Below are positions 20,105 through 28,141 of a stretch of 31,804 bases of DNA, one piece after another. This DNA comes from a virus: positions 1-31,804 of the IMG/VR virus record IMGVR_UViG_3300047559_000112; one strand, 5' to 3'. The notes beneath the pieces were generated by a model that was not told where the DNA came from, searched no databases, and saw only the letters and a program-made list of their open reading frames with translations. Both the position numbers and the translations under genes were made by a program. Each line of letters begins with the position of its first letter. Position 1 is the stretch's first letter.

Positions 20105-20368
20105 ATGGCCCAGAAAACTTATCAAGAGATTCTTGCGGAAATGGAGACCGCTGGTTTTGTCCCCAGTGAAGAAGCGAAAAAGGAATTGGCCAACGAGCTT
20201 ATTTCTAAGCAATATGGCGGCGGCATGTCTCAAGCTGAACTTGCAGACTTTGAAACTTTGATTGGTCGTCTTGAGTCCTCCAAGATGAAGCAAGCGGGTC
20301 AAGCCAACCGCGCTCGTCAACGTGACGTGATGGCTGGTGGTCTTGCCAGCATGATGGCCAACTTCTGA
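20105..20368 (+). CDS. Small protein, paralogue of the next gene
   Basis: An 87-aa protein whose second half (GGGMSQAELADFETLIGRLE, SSKMKQAGQANRARQR) is nearly identical to the C-terminus of the 20437-20877 product. The similarity is also clear in the DNA (gagtcttccaagatgaa-type segments), so this is a tandem duplication. Helical, soluble. It is followed by a hairpin with a T-rich tail. Function unknown. Confidence 0.75.
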   Translation: MAQKTYQEILAEMETAGFVPSEEAKKELANELISKQYGGGMSQAELADFETLIGRLESSKMKQAGQANRARQRDVMAGGLASMMANF

Positions 20369-20378
20369 TTTTGTTATC

Positions 20379-20420
20379 TGCCGGTAGCTTGGTCGATGCT
20401 GCCGGCATTTGATTATTTTG
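20379..20420 (+). terminator. Rightward terminator-like hairpin
   Basis: TGCCGGTAGC pairs with GCTGCCGGCA (10 bp, one G-U) around TTGGTCGAT, followed by TTTGATTATTTTG. It lies 10 nt after the stop at 20368. The tail is T-rich but broken, so partial termination between the two paralogues is likely, tuning their ratio. Confidence 0.65.
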
Positions 20421-20436
20421 TTTCGCATAAAAAAAC

Positions 20437-20877
20437 ATGGCAACCTGGTCAATCGTAGGAGGATCAGTCTCTGGCCCTGCAAACACAAATTTTTTACCCA
20501 ACGAACTAAAAAGCTCTAAGCCAGTTCAGGGTACACTTCCTGCGCCAAACCAGTCCTCTGTTGCACCAGCACAAGTTTCTCTACAGGCTTTAAACGCAGA
20601 AGGTGTACCTACAGCATCTCCTGCCAAACCTGTTGATTACGAGGCTGCGTATGAATCAATTGGTGTTGAACCTTCTGATGACGTAAAGCAACAAGTTGCT
20701 AATGAGATGTTTGGCCGCGAGTTTGGCGGCGGCATGTCTAAAGCAGAGCTTGGTGATTTTGAGACTCTTATTGGACGTCTTGAGTCTTCCAAGATGAAAC
20801 AAGCGGGTCAAGGCAATCGCGCACGCCAAAGGGAAACGTTTGCAAAAGGCCTGGCAAATATGATGAAGAACTTCTAA
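20437..20877 (+). CDS. Paralogue of the previous gene with an added N-terminus
   Basis: A 146-aa protein. Residues about 65-146 align with the whole of the 87-aa neighbour (GGGMSKAELGDFETLIGRLE, SSKMKQAGQGNRARQR). The added N-terminal 65 residues are Ser/Pro/Ala-rich (VGGSVSGPANTNFLPNELKS) and probably disordered. ATG at 20437 after an A-tract, no clear ribosome-binding site. Function unknown. Confidence 0.75.
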   Translation: MATWSIVGGSVSGPANTNFLPNELKSSKPVQGTLPAPNQSSVAPAQVSLQALNAEGVPTASPAKPVDYEAAYESIGVEPSDDVKQQVANEMFGREFGGGMSKAELGDFETLIGRLESSKMKQAGQGNRARQRETFAKGLANMMKNF

Positions 20878-20878
20878 T

Positions 20879-21052
20879 ATGCCAAAAGAATCCCCTGGGG
20901 CCACAGAAGGACAAGAGCTTCGGCGTTATCAACAAGCCGCTGATATCGCCTATAAATACGCAAAGCAGAAATATAACGATAGAATCAATAAAGATACGTC
21001 TGAACAAGACGATCAAGCCTTTGGGCCTGATCGGAAAGAACAACAGGATTGA
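20879..21052 (+). CDS. Small hydrophilic protein (57 aa)
   Basis: A short gene read by hand: MPKESPGATEGQELRRYQQA, then ADIAYKYAKQKYNDRINKDT, then a Gln/Asp-rich end. The ATG follows the previous stop by one base (TAATATG) and the stop is 2 nt before the next ATG, so it fills the gap exactly, which supports it as real. Highly charged and helical, function unknown. Confidence 0.65.
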   Translation: MPKESPGATEGQELRRYQQAADIAYKYAKQKYNDRINKDTSEQDDQAFGPDRKEQQD

Positions 21053-21054
21053 CC

Positions 21055-21339
21055 ATGGAAGATGAAGATCTGATCTGGGGAAACGTCGAGAATCCGGATC
21101 CGTATGATTTATTGTTTGACGAAGATAAAGCCCGCAAAGCTGCATCTGCCGTTAAGATCTTCCAAGATGTTTCCGTTGGGTCTACCAAGGAAAAGATGAA
21201 AGAAGAAGGCGCACAACAACGTGAAACCATTGGTAAGTCCGGACAGGAACAACGTGAAACAGCAGCCCAAGCTCAGCGTTTCGCACAAGAAGACGAAGCC
21301 CGCGACTACGGTCAAGCCCAACGAGCTTATCGATATTGA
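21055..21339 (+). CDS. Small acidic helical protein with a short repeat
   Basis: 94-aa product from the ATG at 21055 (MEDEDLIWGNVENPDPYDLL). The C-terminal half is Gln/Glu/Arg-rich and has a short internal repeat (AQQRETIGKSG / EQQRETAAQAQ in pattern), mirrored in the DNA as two copies of AACAACGTGAAAC. The repeat region is overlapped by the start of the next gene in another frame. Possibly a packaging accessory protein, given its neighbours. Confidence 0.65.
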   Translation: MEDEDLIWGNVENPDPYDLLFDEDKARKAASAVKIFQDVSVGSTKEKMKEEGAQQRETIGKSGQEQRETAAQAQRFAQEDEARDYGQAQRAYRY

Positions 21340-21826
21340 GGTCTTTGATCAGTGGGTCGAAAATCTTGATGCGCCAACCGAAGAATCATTCACCGGTTTT
21401 TGCTCGGAAAATTACTCCATAATTGAGTGTTATTTATACGCTCGATTCCTTGGTTACAAAGGAAGTATTACTGGATGTGATCATTGGGTTCAAAAGAATT
21501 ATCCCAAGCCAGATCATCGTGCGGTTCTATTGAATGAAATAGAAGAAATGCAGGAAGATATTCGTAAGTTACGTGCAGATGTTGATGACGGTCTTGTGAA
21601 ACGCGATGCTGGCGTTGCGCGTATTGCAGGAATGCAAAAAGAACTCCGAGGGACTATTGCGCAAGTAGAGCTTAGTACCGCCAATAAAGATAGAAAAGGC
21701 TTGTTGATGGCTGGAGCAGATCGTGCAATTCGAGAACTCCTTACCATTTTCAAGGATGATCCAATTGAGTATCCTTTGGAAGAAGCATCGATGAGCGTTT
21801 GGGCTCATATGCAACTAGAAGAGTAG
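21254..21826 (+). CDS. Putative terminase small subunit
   Basis: About 190 aa from a GTG at 21254; another GTG at 21221 is equally in frame and no ATG is available, so the start is uncertain. Both lie inside the preceding gene. The recognisable part begins near VFDQWVENLDAPTEESFTGF: a small helical DNA-binding-like domain (SIIECYLYARFLGYKGSITG), then a long coiled-coil segment (VLLNEIEEMQEDIRKLRADV) and an acidic end. Helical DNA-binding head, central coiled coil and location two genes before TerL fit TerS, which recognises phage DNA and feeds it to the motor. No sequence family was firmly matched. Confidence 0.6.
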   Translation: MKQQPKLSVSHKKTKPATTVKPNELIDIEVFDQWVENLDAPTEESFTGFCSENYSIIECYLYARFLGYKGSITGCDHWVQKNYPKPDHRAVLLNEIEEMQEDIRKLRADVDDGLVKRDAGVARIAGMQKELRGTIAQVELSTANKDRKGLLMAGADRAIRELLTIFKDDPIEYPLEEASMSVWAHMQLEE

Positions 21827-21844
21827 TTCAATTAAACTAATAAA

Positions 21845-22141
21845 ATGAACCCAACTGAACCACAACCTCAGTACGGAGAAAATATTGCCGGAAGGCTTTT
21901 TGGTGTTGCACGTCAACTCCAGAAAAACCGTGAACGCATTACAGGGTTCACCAGGCCATCTCCTGTTATTGACAAGGTTGCAGAAGGGCAACAGGTCATG
22001 TCTGCTTTATTAGCAAATAAAAAGAATGAGCAAGAACAAAATGCCGCCAGAACTCCTGGAGCACTTCAAGAAAAAGGAGGCCAAGAACAAGGACGGCAGC
22101 GAAATGTCCGACAAGGAGAAGCGGAAAGCCGCCTTGGATAA
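21845..22141 (+). CDS. Small hydrophilic protein, unknown
   Basis: A 98-aa protein (YGENIAGRLFGVARQLQKNR, FTRPSPVIDKVAEGQQVMSA). The last 34 codons overlap the MPPELL gene in another frame and are Gln/Arg/Gly-rich. The unique N-terminal two thirds look coding. Not recognised; perhaps a head or packaging accessory. Confidence 0.55.
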   Translation: MNPTEPQPQYGENIAGRLFGVARQLQKNRERITGFTRPSPVIDKVAEGQQVMSALLANKKNEQEQNAARTPGALQEKGGQEQGRQRNVRQGEAESRLG

Positions 22142-22190
22142 AGCTCGCAAGTACAAAGAACAGAAGAAGAACAACAAAGACGAAGAATGA
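22041..22190 (+). CDS. Conserved cyanophage Lys-rich small protein (MPPELL type)
   Basis: A 49-aa protein read by hand: MPPELLEHFKKKEAKNKDGS, then EMSDKEKRKAALDKARKYKE, then a Lys/Asn/Glu end. Proteins starting MPPELL with an MSD-KRK-ALDKAR body are, to my knowledge, common next to terminase genes in marine cyanophages; their role is unknown. It overlaps the previous gene by 101 nt in a different frame and lies 35 nt before terL. This is one of the main clues to the host. Confidence 0.8.
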   Translation: MPPELLEHFKKKEAKNKDGSEMSDKEKRKAALDKARKYKEQKKNNKDEE

Positions 22191-22225
22191 GGTAGTATTC
22201 AGTAATACACTGAACAATACCCATC

Positions 22226-23752
22226 GTGCCTGCTTATCAGCATCTTGCATATCGTCGTAACGCACAAGCTGCTGCACGCAGACAACAAATACGTGTTCCC
22301 CGAAATCTTGAATCCCTGGAAAGAGCAAGGGAAGATTTCGGGTTTTTCTGTGGCTATGTAGCTGATAAGCCTCCGGCAGAACACCATAAAGAATGGCATC
22401 GTCACTTTGTTACCAACGAGGACAGTAGTTGTTTAAAGAAAATTGCTGGACCCAATGTTGATCTTTTGGCACCACGAGGCTCTGCTAAATCAACAGTCTT
22501 GGGTTTGTTCACTGCTTGGGCAATTGGCGTTCATACTGCAGCCAAGATGCCGTTGCAAATTCTTTACTTGTCGTACACGGTTGATATTGCACGTTCTAAG
22601 TCAGCAACCATCAAACGCATCATTGAAAGCAAACGATACCAAGAAGTCTTTCCAACTGTACGTCTTTTAAAGAACGTTACTAGCAATGAGTACTGGTCTA
22701 TCGATCACAAATTTGCTGGCATTGATACCACCGGTGAAGAGCAGTTTACTCTCTGTGCTGCAGGCCTCAAGGGTTCGGTGACCTCCAAGCGTTCGCATTT
22801 GGTCATCATCGATGACGCCATCAAATCAGCAGCAGACATCTCCAACCCTGACATCCGTAAACAGATGCAGGACAACTGGAATGCCGTGATCGCACCAACC
22901 ATGTTTGAAGGCGGCCGTGCTATCTGCCTTGGTACTCGCTTTCGTCACGATGACATTCATGCAACAACATTCAATACGCAAAACAACTGGTTACAGATCG
23001 TGTTATCTGCAATCCTCAACGATCCCAAAACAGGTGATGAAAAGTCATACTGGCCTGATATGTGGTCCTTGGACTATTTAAAGGAGAAGAAACGACAAGC
23101 ACCTATTGCCTTCTCGTTCCAGTACATGAATCAAGTCGTTAGACAGAACGAGTTGTCACTGGCGCCAGAATTAATTGTCAAGGCGGAGATTGCTACGGAA
23201 TTTGATTCGCTTGGTATCGGGGTTGACCTCTCCGTTGGCACTAAAGAAAAAAACGATTACACAGTGATGGTATTGGGTGGCCGCATTGGTGATCAGATTC
23301 ATATCATTGATTATCGTCGCCTACGCGTCATGGGCAACCTTGAAAAGCTAGATGCGCTTAAAGAACTTCTTAATGATTGGTCCATTCTTGGTAAAGATGA
23401 AAACGGCAATTATTTCCCGACCTACTCGACGTGTGATATCTGGAGTGAAGCTGTTGCGTACCAGGCATCACTGGAGGCTGACTTCAAACGCATCTGCCTT
23501 AACAACGAGAGCCTATACAATTTGAATTGGCATGCCGTTAAAGGATTCCGAGCAGATAAGCTGGCCCGTTTTCGTGGATGCATGGGCATGTTTGAAGATC
23601 GCAAAATTATTTTCAATCGCTTTCGCAACTTTACGGCCATGTTTGAAGAGCTGACTAATTTTGGTGTTAGTAGTCACGACGACTGTGTTGACGCTCTTGT
23701 ATACCTGCTTACAGGATTGATGCGCCGGGGACAGCTCCAGCTTGATTACTAA
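22226..23752 (+). CDS. terL: Terminase large subunit (DNA-packaging ATPase/nuclease)
   Basis: TerL pumps DNA into the procapsid at the portal and cuts it. The 508-aa product has Walker A at residues 82-90 (APRGSAKST), Walker B at 192-197 (LVIIDD, followed by A where many family members have E), and the coupling segment at about 234-241 (CLGTRFRH). The RNase H-like nuclease domain starts with GIGVDLSVG (D334) and ends with SHDDCVDAL (about 483-491). Length is normal for the family. The GTG at 22226 is the only start giving the expected N-terminus. The order TerS candidate, small genes, TerL, then portal and capsid is a standard packaging module. Confidence 0.93.
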   Translation: MPAYQHLAYRRNAQAAARRQQIRVPRNLESLERAREDFGFFCGYVADKPPAEHHKEWHRHFVTNEDSSCLKKIAGPNVDLLAPRGSAKSTVLGLFTAWAIGVHTAAKMPLQILYLSYTVDIARSKSATIKRIIESKRYQEVFPTVRLLKNVTSNEYWSIDHKFAGIDTTGEEQFTLCAAGLKGSVTSKRSHLVIIDDAIKSAADISNPDIRKQMQDNWNAVIAPTMFEGGRAICLGTRFRHDDIHATTFNTQNNWLQIVLSAILNDPKTGDEKSYWPDMWSLDYLKEKKRQAPIAFSFQYMNQVVRQNELSLAPELIVKAEIATEFDSLGIGVDLSVGTKEKNDYTVMVLGGRIGDQIHIIDYRRLRVMGNLEKLDALKELLNDWSILGKDENGNYFPTYSTCDIWSEAVAYQASLEADFKRICLNNESLYNLNWHAVKGFRADKLARFRGCMGMFEDRKIIFNRFRNFTAMFEELTNFGVSSHDDCVDALVYLLTGLMRRGQLQLDY

Positions 23753-23784
23753 ACTCTAGAATTAGAAAAAAGCAAAATTTTGTA

Positions 23785-24081
23785 GTGGGACCTGAATACG
23801 TAGCCATCGGCTTGACGGCCGTAATATCGGCCATTACAGGCGGTGGTTGGGCCGCATCTAAACTTTTGAGTAGACAAAGCGATCAAGTACAACAAGCCTT
23901 TAATTACATCGGATCACAAAAACGGAGGATTGACGTGCTGGAAGAAGACCTGAAGCGCATGCCGTTGGAGTACGTGCTGAAGGTTGACTTCTTAAGAGAA
24001 ATTCAAGATATGCATGACAATTTTCGCGAAATCAATAATAAACTTGATAAACTGATCGATAAGATGCTTGACAGTAAATGA
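23785..24081 (+). CDS. One-TM coiled-coil protein, holin/lysis-type candidate
   Basis: 98-aa product, GTG start at 23785. One N-terminal membrane segment (residues about 5-27, YVAIGLTAVISAITGGGWAA), then a long coiled coil (QKRRIDVLEEDLKRMPLEYV, IQDMHDNFREINNKLDKLID). Small one-TM coiled-coil proteins of this kind sit beside TerL in several cyanophages and are sometimes called holin-like; that function is not shown. It overlaps the next gene by ATGA. Confidence 0.7.
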   Translation: MGPEYVAIGLTAVISAITGGGWAASKLLSRQSDQVQQAFNYIGSQKRRIDVLEEDLKRMPLEYVLKVDFLREIQDMHDNFREINNKLDKLIDKMLDSK

Positions 24082-24260
24082 GTTACATCCTTGAGGTCCA
24101 GGAGGACGAGAACGGTGATCAATACATTGTCCTTCCCGACGAGGTGATTGAAGACCTTGGCTGGCAAGAGGGCGATGTTCTCAATTGGGATGTTCGCAGC
24201 AACGGTATCGTTATTAGCAAAGTGAATGACGCTGCTGGCTACGAGGTTATAGAAGAGTAA
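24078..24260 (+). CDS. AbrB/MazE-like small protein
   Basis: A 60-aa protein with the swapped-hairpin pattern of AbrB/MazE proteins: YIVLPDEVIEDLGWQEGDVL then NWDVRSNGIVISKV, matching I.LP.e....lg...GD.l......g.i.l. Such proteins bind DNA as dimers in hosts, and short versions are frequent in cyanophages. Strongly acidic, so DNA binding is uncertain. ATGA overlap with the upstream gene; the stop merges into an AT-rich AAAATAAAAAG spacer. Confidence 0.75.
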   Translation: MSYILEVQEDENGDQYIVLPDEVIEDLGWQEGDVLNWDVRSNGIVISKVNDAAGYEVIEE

Positions 24261-24285
24261 AATAAAAAGATTGATAGGTAGTTAG

Positions 24286-24858
24286 ATGCGTATTTACGGC
24301 GGTATGCAACAAGGCGGTAACTTGGGCCAAGTTGCACGCGGAAATCCCCTTCTTGATCCACGTTTTAAAATCCAAGGAGGAGAACCCTGGAATAAAACCC
24401 CTATTCTTCCCGGCAAAGAGACAAAAGATTTTGAGAACCAACCTTTTCCTGCGCCCATCCTCCCTCCAGCTACAGGTAATTTACTAGCACAGGGATTGCC
24501 GCCCATGGGTAACGCGGGGGCTTTAGGTGCGCCGATACAGATGGGTCCCCGTTTTGGCCCACGTCCCTTAAATCTTGACATCAATGCCGTTGATGATCGC
24601 CTTGAGTCGGTAGGCGGCAGTGCAAATATTCAATTAGATCAAAATCAGAGATTACGGCTCGGTGGAACTTTCAACCCTGCCTATACTGATGAATTGGGAA
24701 TTCAAAATCCACAAGGCTATGAATTGTTTGGAGAATACACCACTCCAAGTCTTGGCATCAATGTAAATTATAGAAACACAAGGGGCAACTCAAGTGCGAT
24801 TGGTGCACCAGGGGGTTTTCCTGGTCAAGTCCAGGCGGGTTTTAAAGGACGTTTTTAA
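24286..24858 (+). CDS. Structural-region protein with beta-strand repeats
   Basis: The 190-aa product is Gly/Pro/Asn-rich. The second half alternates polar and apolar residues in strand-like units (SANIQLDQNQRLRLGGTFNP, YELFGEYTTPSLGINVNYRN), ending in Phe (AGFKGRF), reminiscent of a small beta-barrel or outer-membrane-like C-terminus. No signal peptide. Unrecognised; the position between AbrB and portal suggests a virion component. Confidence 0.65.
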   Translation: MRIYGGMQQGGNLGQVARGNPLLDPRFKIQGGEPWNKTPILPGKETKDFENQPFPAPILPPATGNLLAQGLPPMGNAGALGAPIQMGPRFGPRPLNLDINAVDDRLESVGGSANIQLDQNQRLRLGGTFNPAYTDELGIQNPQGYELFGEYTTPSLGINVNYRNTRGNSSAIGAPGGFPGQVQAGFKGRF

Positions 24859-24898
24859 GTAACAAAACTGTTAGTATCAAGTCAACCAAAGACAAATA

Positions 24899-27166
24899 AT
24901 GGCAGACGCTAAAGCCAGGCTTCAAGAAATCATCAATGCCTATCTCGATAAAGATAGTGACATTGTTGTAGACACTGGTATTGTTGCGTCTCATATTGCA
25001 CAGATGAAACTCTTTGGCATCCGCCAAGGAGTTGAATTTTTCCCGGCCCAAGATAATTTTGGTAATCAACGCAAAGATTTTATCGACCGCGTAGCCAAGT
25101 ACAACAAACTTGACACACGCCTAGATTCCATCTGGGAGTACTTCCTTTGCGATGGCAAGGGTTTGTTTTACATTCGTCCTACAAAGCAAAACTATCGTCT
25201 TTATTATTTCCGTGAGCATGAATATCGTGCTTACTATAACGTCGACGGCGAGCTTGACGAAGTTGTAATCATCTACAGCTATAAGGTACGTAAGGGCCAA
25301 GGCTTTGCCGATCAACTTGCAACATCCTCCATTACCGGACAGATGAACACCGGTAGCCCTGGTGCCAAGCGCTACATCAGGCTTTCGATCAAATCAAATG
25401 AAATTGAAGAGACTCACTCGGATGCCGAGTTGTCTTTTGAGATGCCAACCTATGCATTAACAGGGCAAACAAAAACGTTTAAAAATAGCCTTGGTTTTAT
25501 TCCTTGCGTTGAGATTGTCAATAATCCACAAGGATTCTCTTCTGATGGAACAGGAGAATTTGACGCAATGGCAAATCACATTTGTACGCATGATGATTTG
25601 ATGCGCACGATGCGCAAAAACATCACGTTCTTTGGTAATCCAACTCTTCTTTCATCTCGTCCCAAGACGGACCTGATGGAAGCCGGTGGTGAAGCAACAA
25701 TTCAGCGTCCTTCTATTGCTGCAAACTCAGGCTTTGCAAGTCCGTCGCCGATGAGTCGGTCCATGTTTAAATCGGATCCAGTAACTCGTGGCGCCGATGC
25801 TCAAATCAGAGTTCCACGTGTCATCGCAAACCTGGAGCCAAACGATCGAGTTGGTTACATTGTCCCCGATGCAATCACTGGCGATCAAAACGCATTTGCT
25901 CGTCAATACCGAGAAGAAATTCGCACTGCTCTTGGCGGTGTAGATGAATTGTCTATTTCGGCAGGCGTGACTGCAACAGAGTACAAATCATTGTTTGGCC
26001 GTGTTGCTGCAACGTCCAAAAAGAAAGCAAATGCAATTTATACCCATGGTATTTGTCGTTGCTTTGAGCTGATTATTTATCAAGAAGAACAGTTATTTAA
26101 GTCAACGCTTGCAGCAGCGGCAAAGATTGAGAAGCCTGTTGATCTCCCCCCTGGCGCCTCACCGGAAGAATCTGCAGCCTACGAAGAAGCAATGAAGCAA
26201 TATAACGAGATGCTCAAAAAATTAATCATGGCTTGTGTCGAGACGCAACAAATACCGCCAAGTGTTATTGGCTTAATTCCAGACGGTGACGTCACGATGT
26301 TGTGGCGTTGGATGGGTCCCGTTTACGAAGACTCAACCCAAGACATCCTCAATAACTCCATTGTGGTACGCAACTTGCAGGAGTTAGGTGTTGATAGCAT
26401 TGAAGCACTGAAATACCTCTTCCCGTCTAAGACGGATGAGGAAAGAGCCGAGATGTTATCTGGGTTCCCATTCAGGATGGTGAACGAATTACAGGGTGCA
26501 TACTCTCAATTCGCTCGCTTAGTGGGGGGAATGATGCAGACTCCCCACCCGCAAGCACCGGATCTTCCGATGGCTGCGGATCCAAGATTGGATTTAACTC
26601 CATATCTGTATCGAACCTTAGAAGCTCTACAAAAGGAGATGAGTTATGCAGGACGCTACCGTCCAATCGATCCCACAGACGAGCCAAGTCCCGGCAGCGG
26701 TGGCTCCAAGCAGCTACGTGGCTCCAGCCCCGGTCAATTACCAGGCGGCCCCGAGCCAGGCTCCAGTGGCGTATCAGGTGGGTACCAGTTACCCCCAGGC
26801 AGTACCTCAAGCGGCCCCCAGTTACCAATCAGCCCCTACTCAGTACGCCCCCCAGTCCCCATCGGAGGCCCCGGCCAGCAATCCGTGGGAGTCGGCGTTC
26901 AACAAGGTAGTGAATCTGTTGAGCGCACCAGTTCAATCCCCGTTCCAGGGGCAACCCTCTCAGACGACTCAATACGCTCCGGCGAATTACGGTCAGCAGT
27001 ACAGCAACCAAGTTACGCCACAATCGGCTCCGCAGACTTGGTCACGCAACCAGGCTTACTCGCCCAGCTCTTCCCAAATTTCCTCGGCGATCTCCTCAAC
27101 GCTCGAAGTACAAAGCGCGATCGCGGATTACCTCCAACTAAACGCGGAAAGCCGTCACGTCGTTGA
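24899..27166 (+). CDS. Portal protein with dual-coded C-terminal tail
   Basis: Portal rings sit at one capsid vertex and conduct DNA. The 755-aa product has a portal-type core of about 580 residues, without catalytic motifs (LFGIRQGVEFFPAQDNFGNQ, DSIWEYFLCDGKGLFYIRP, VDELSISAGVTATEYKSLFG, then long helices). Position after TerL and before scaffold and capsid supports the call. From about residue 583 the frame overlaps the scaffold gene for 521 nt and becomes Gly/Pro/Ser-rich (GSSGVSGGYQLPPGSTSSGP), ending with a basic KRGKPSRR. That tail is probably disordered and overprinted. The true function of the tail is unknown. Confidence 0.85.
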   Translation: MADAKARLQEIINAYLDKDSDIVVDTGIVASHIAQMKLFGIRQGVEFFPAQDNFGNQRKDFIDRVAKYNKLDTRLDSIWEYFLCDGKGLFYIRPTKQNYRLYYFREHEYRAYYNVDGELDEVVIIYSYKVRKGQGFADQLATSSITGQMNTGSPGAKRYIRLSIKSNEIEETHSDAELSFEMPTYALTGQTKTFKNSLGFIPCVEIVNNPQGFSSDGTGEFDAMANHICTHDDLMRTMRKNITFFGNPTLLSSRPKTDLMEAGGEATIQRPSIAANSGFASPSPMSRSMFKSDPVTRGADAQIRVPRVIANLEPNDRVGYIVPDAITGDQNAFARQYREEIRTALGGVDELSISAGVTATEYKSLFGRVAATSKKKANAIYTHGICRCFELIIYQEEQLFKSTLAAAAKIEKPVDLPPGASPEESAAYEEAMKQYNEMLKKLIMACVETQQIPPSVIGLIPDGDVTMLWRWMGPVYEDSTQDILNNSIVVRNLQELGVDSIEALKYLFPSKTDEERAEMLSGFPFRMVNELQGAYSQFARLVGGMMQTPHPQAPDLPMAADPRLDLTPYLYRTLEALQKEMSYAGRYRPIDPTDEPSPGSGGSKQLRGSSPGQLPGGPEPGSSGVSGGYQLPPGSTSSGPQLPISPYSVRPPVPIGGPGQQSVGVGVQQGSESVERTSSIPVPGATLSDDSIRSGELRSAVQQPSYATIGSADLVTQPGLLAQLFPNFLGDLLNARSTKRDRGLPPTKRGKPSRR

Positions 27167-27626
27167 TGCATACGGCTGGAACGCACCTGCCGTCCTTAAC
27201 AACTACGCCCTTCAACTGGAAGGCATGTTGGATAGCGCCGTTGCATGGGGCTCCAAGGCACAAGAGACCCTGCAGCGTTATGCCAATTTCTCTGTTGCTG
27301 AGCACCAAGAGAATCTGGCTTACAACGAGATTCTGACCAACCCCGACGTCCTCAGTGATTACACGCTGAAGTTCTTTGGTCCTGAAGGTCCGTACCCTGT
27401 CTACGAAGACGAATCTCAACTGGAGACCCGTGGTTATCCCACCTCTCCCATTAACGCTGCCTTAGGTCAGTTCCCTGCTCCTCCCGCAGCCGCTGCTCCC
27501 CAGCAACCTGAAAACTTCTGGGGCTCCTTCAAGCAACAGATGGATGTGGATCCCGCACAAGCTTGGCGCCTTCTGAACCAAGCTCAGCCTCAAGTTGTTG
27601 CAAACAAACTGTTTGTAATGGAGTGA
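26646..27626 (+). CDS. Putative scaffold/head assembly protein, overlapping portal
   Basis: The 326-aa product starts at 26646 with AAGGAG 7 nt upstream, inside the portal gene in another frame. The N-terminal 150 residues are a Pro/Ala/Tyr/Gln-rich repeat-like disordered region (VAPSSYVAPAPVNYQAAPSQ); the second half is helical (SQISSAISSTLEVQSAIADY, LNNYALQLEGMLDSAVAWGS) with an acidic end. Position between portal and major capsid, disordered N-terminus and helical C-terminus fit a capsid scaffold. The codon pattern (PAQY-type repeats) makes this the primary frame in the overlap. Function is by position, not sequence match. Confidence 0.75.
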   Translation: MQDATVQSIPQTSQVPAAVAPSSYVAPAPVNYQAAPSQAPVAYQVGTSYPQAVPQAAPSYQSAPTQYAPQSPSEAPASNPWESAFNKVVNLLSAPVQSPFQGQPSQTTQYAPANYGQQYSNQVTPQSAPQTWSRNQAYSPSSSQISSAISSTLEVQSAIADYLQLNAESRHVVDAYGWNAPAVLNNYALQLEGMLDSAVAWGSKAQETLQRYANFSVAEHQENLAYNEILTNPDVLSDYTLKFFGPEGPYPVYEDESQLETRGYPTSPINAALGQFPAPPAAAAPQQPENFWGSFKQQMDVDPAQAWRLLNQAQPQVVANKLFVME

Positions 27627-27630
27627 TGCC

Positions 27631-28116
27631 ATGCGTGGCACTCTTAAATATGGTGTACCTGCTGCCGCCGCTTTAGGCGTTGGTGGGTACGCCCTTTCTC
27701 AAGGCGAAGATCCAGGTTCTGCCGCACTTGCTGCTGGTGCAGGTGGCCTTGGTGCATATGGTGGTTTACTTGGCGCTCGTCAACTTGCGGGTAAATACGG
27801 ACCTGTTTTAGCAAATAAAGCCAGGAACGTTGTAACTCCTGAGATTGCAGACAAGCTTGGTATGAATGTAATCCAAGGCCCTATTGATGCATCTGTGCAA
27901 CGCAAAGGCCCGACCCGTGCCTATGGCAAGGCAATGGCCGCAGGTCTTGTTCCCGCCGCAGCACTTACCGCTGGCCTGGGTGGTGTAGCACTTGGCGCTA
28001 TTCCCGGTGCCATGGGGCTACCAGGTTTCCAACAAGGTGGTGGTATTGATCCCGAATCTCCCTACGTTTCCCAAAATCCTAGAGGACTTGGGATGACAAC
28101 TATGCAGTACGTGTAA
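27631..28116 (+). CDS. Gly/Ala-rich membrane-like structural protein
   Basis: 161-aa protein with GGAGTG 6 nt before its ATG. Residues about 8-50 (PAAAALGVGGYALSQGEDPG, AALAAGAGGLGAYGGLLGAR) and 108-130 (LVPAAALTAGLGGVALGAIP) are Gly/Ala-rich hydrophobic, as in the 15.5-18.8 kb genes. It lies directly before the capsid gene. Unrecognised; it could be an internal head or ejection protein. Confidence 0.65.
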   Translation: MRGTLKYGVPAAAALGVGGYALSQGEDPGSAALAAGAGGLGAYGGLLGARQLAGKYGPVLANKARNVVTPEIADKLGMNVIQGPIDASVQRKGPTRAYGKAMAAGLVPAAALTAGLGGVALGAIPGAMGLPGFQQGGGIDPESPYVSQNPRGLGMTTMQYV

Positions 28117-28135
28117 TAAATAAATTACCGACTGC

Positions 28136-28141
28136 TAAAAT
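28136..28141 (+). promoter_or_regulatory. TAAAAT box before the capsid gene
   Basis: GACTGCTAAAATTTGTG in the 104-nt gap, 80 nt before the GTG, followed by a GACAT-ATCA-ATGTC hairpin (28155-28168). The box repeats the GACTGC-TAAAAT seen at 20061-20075. A likely promoter for the highly expressed capsid gene, unproven. Confidence 0.35.
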
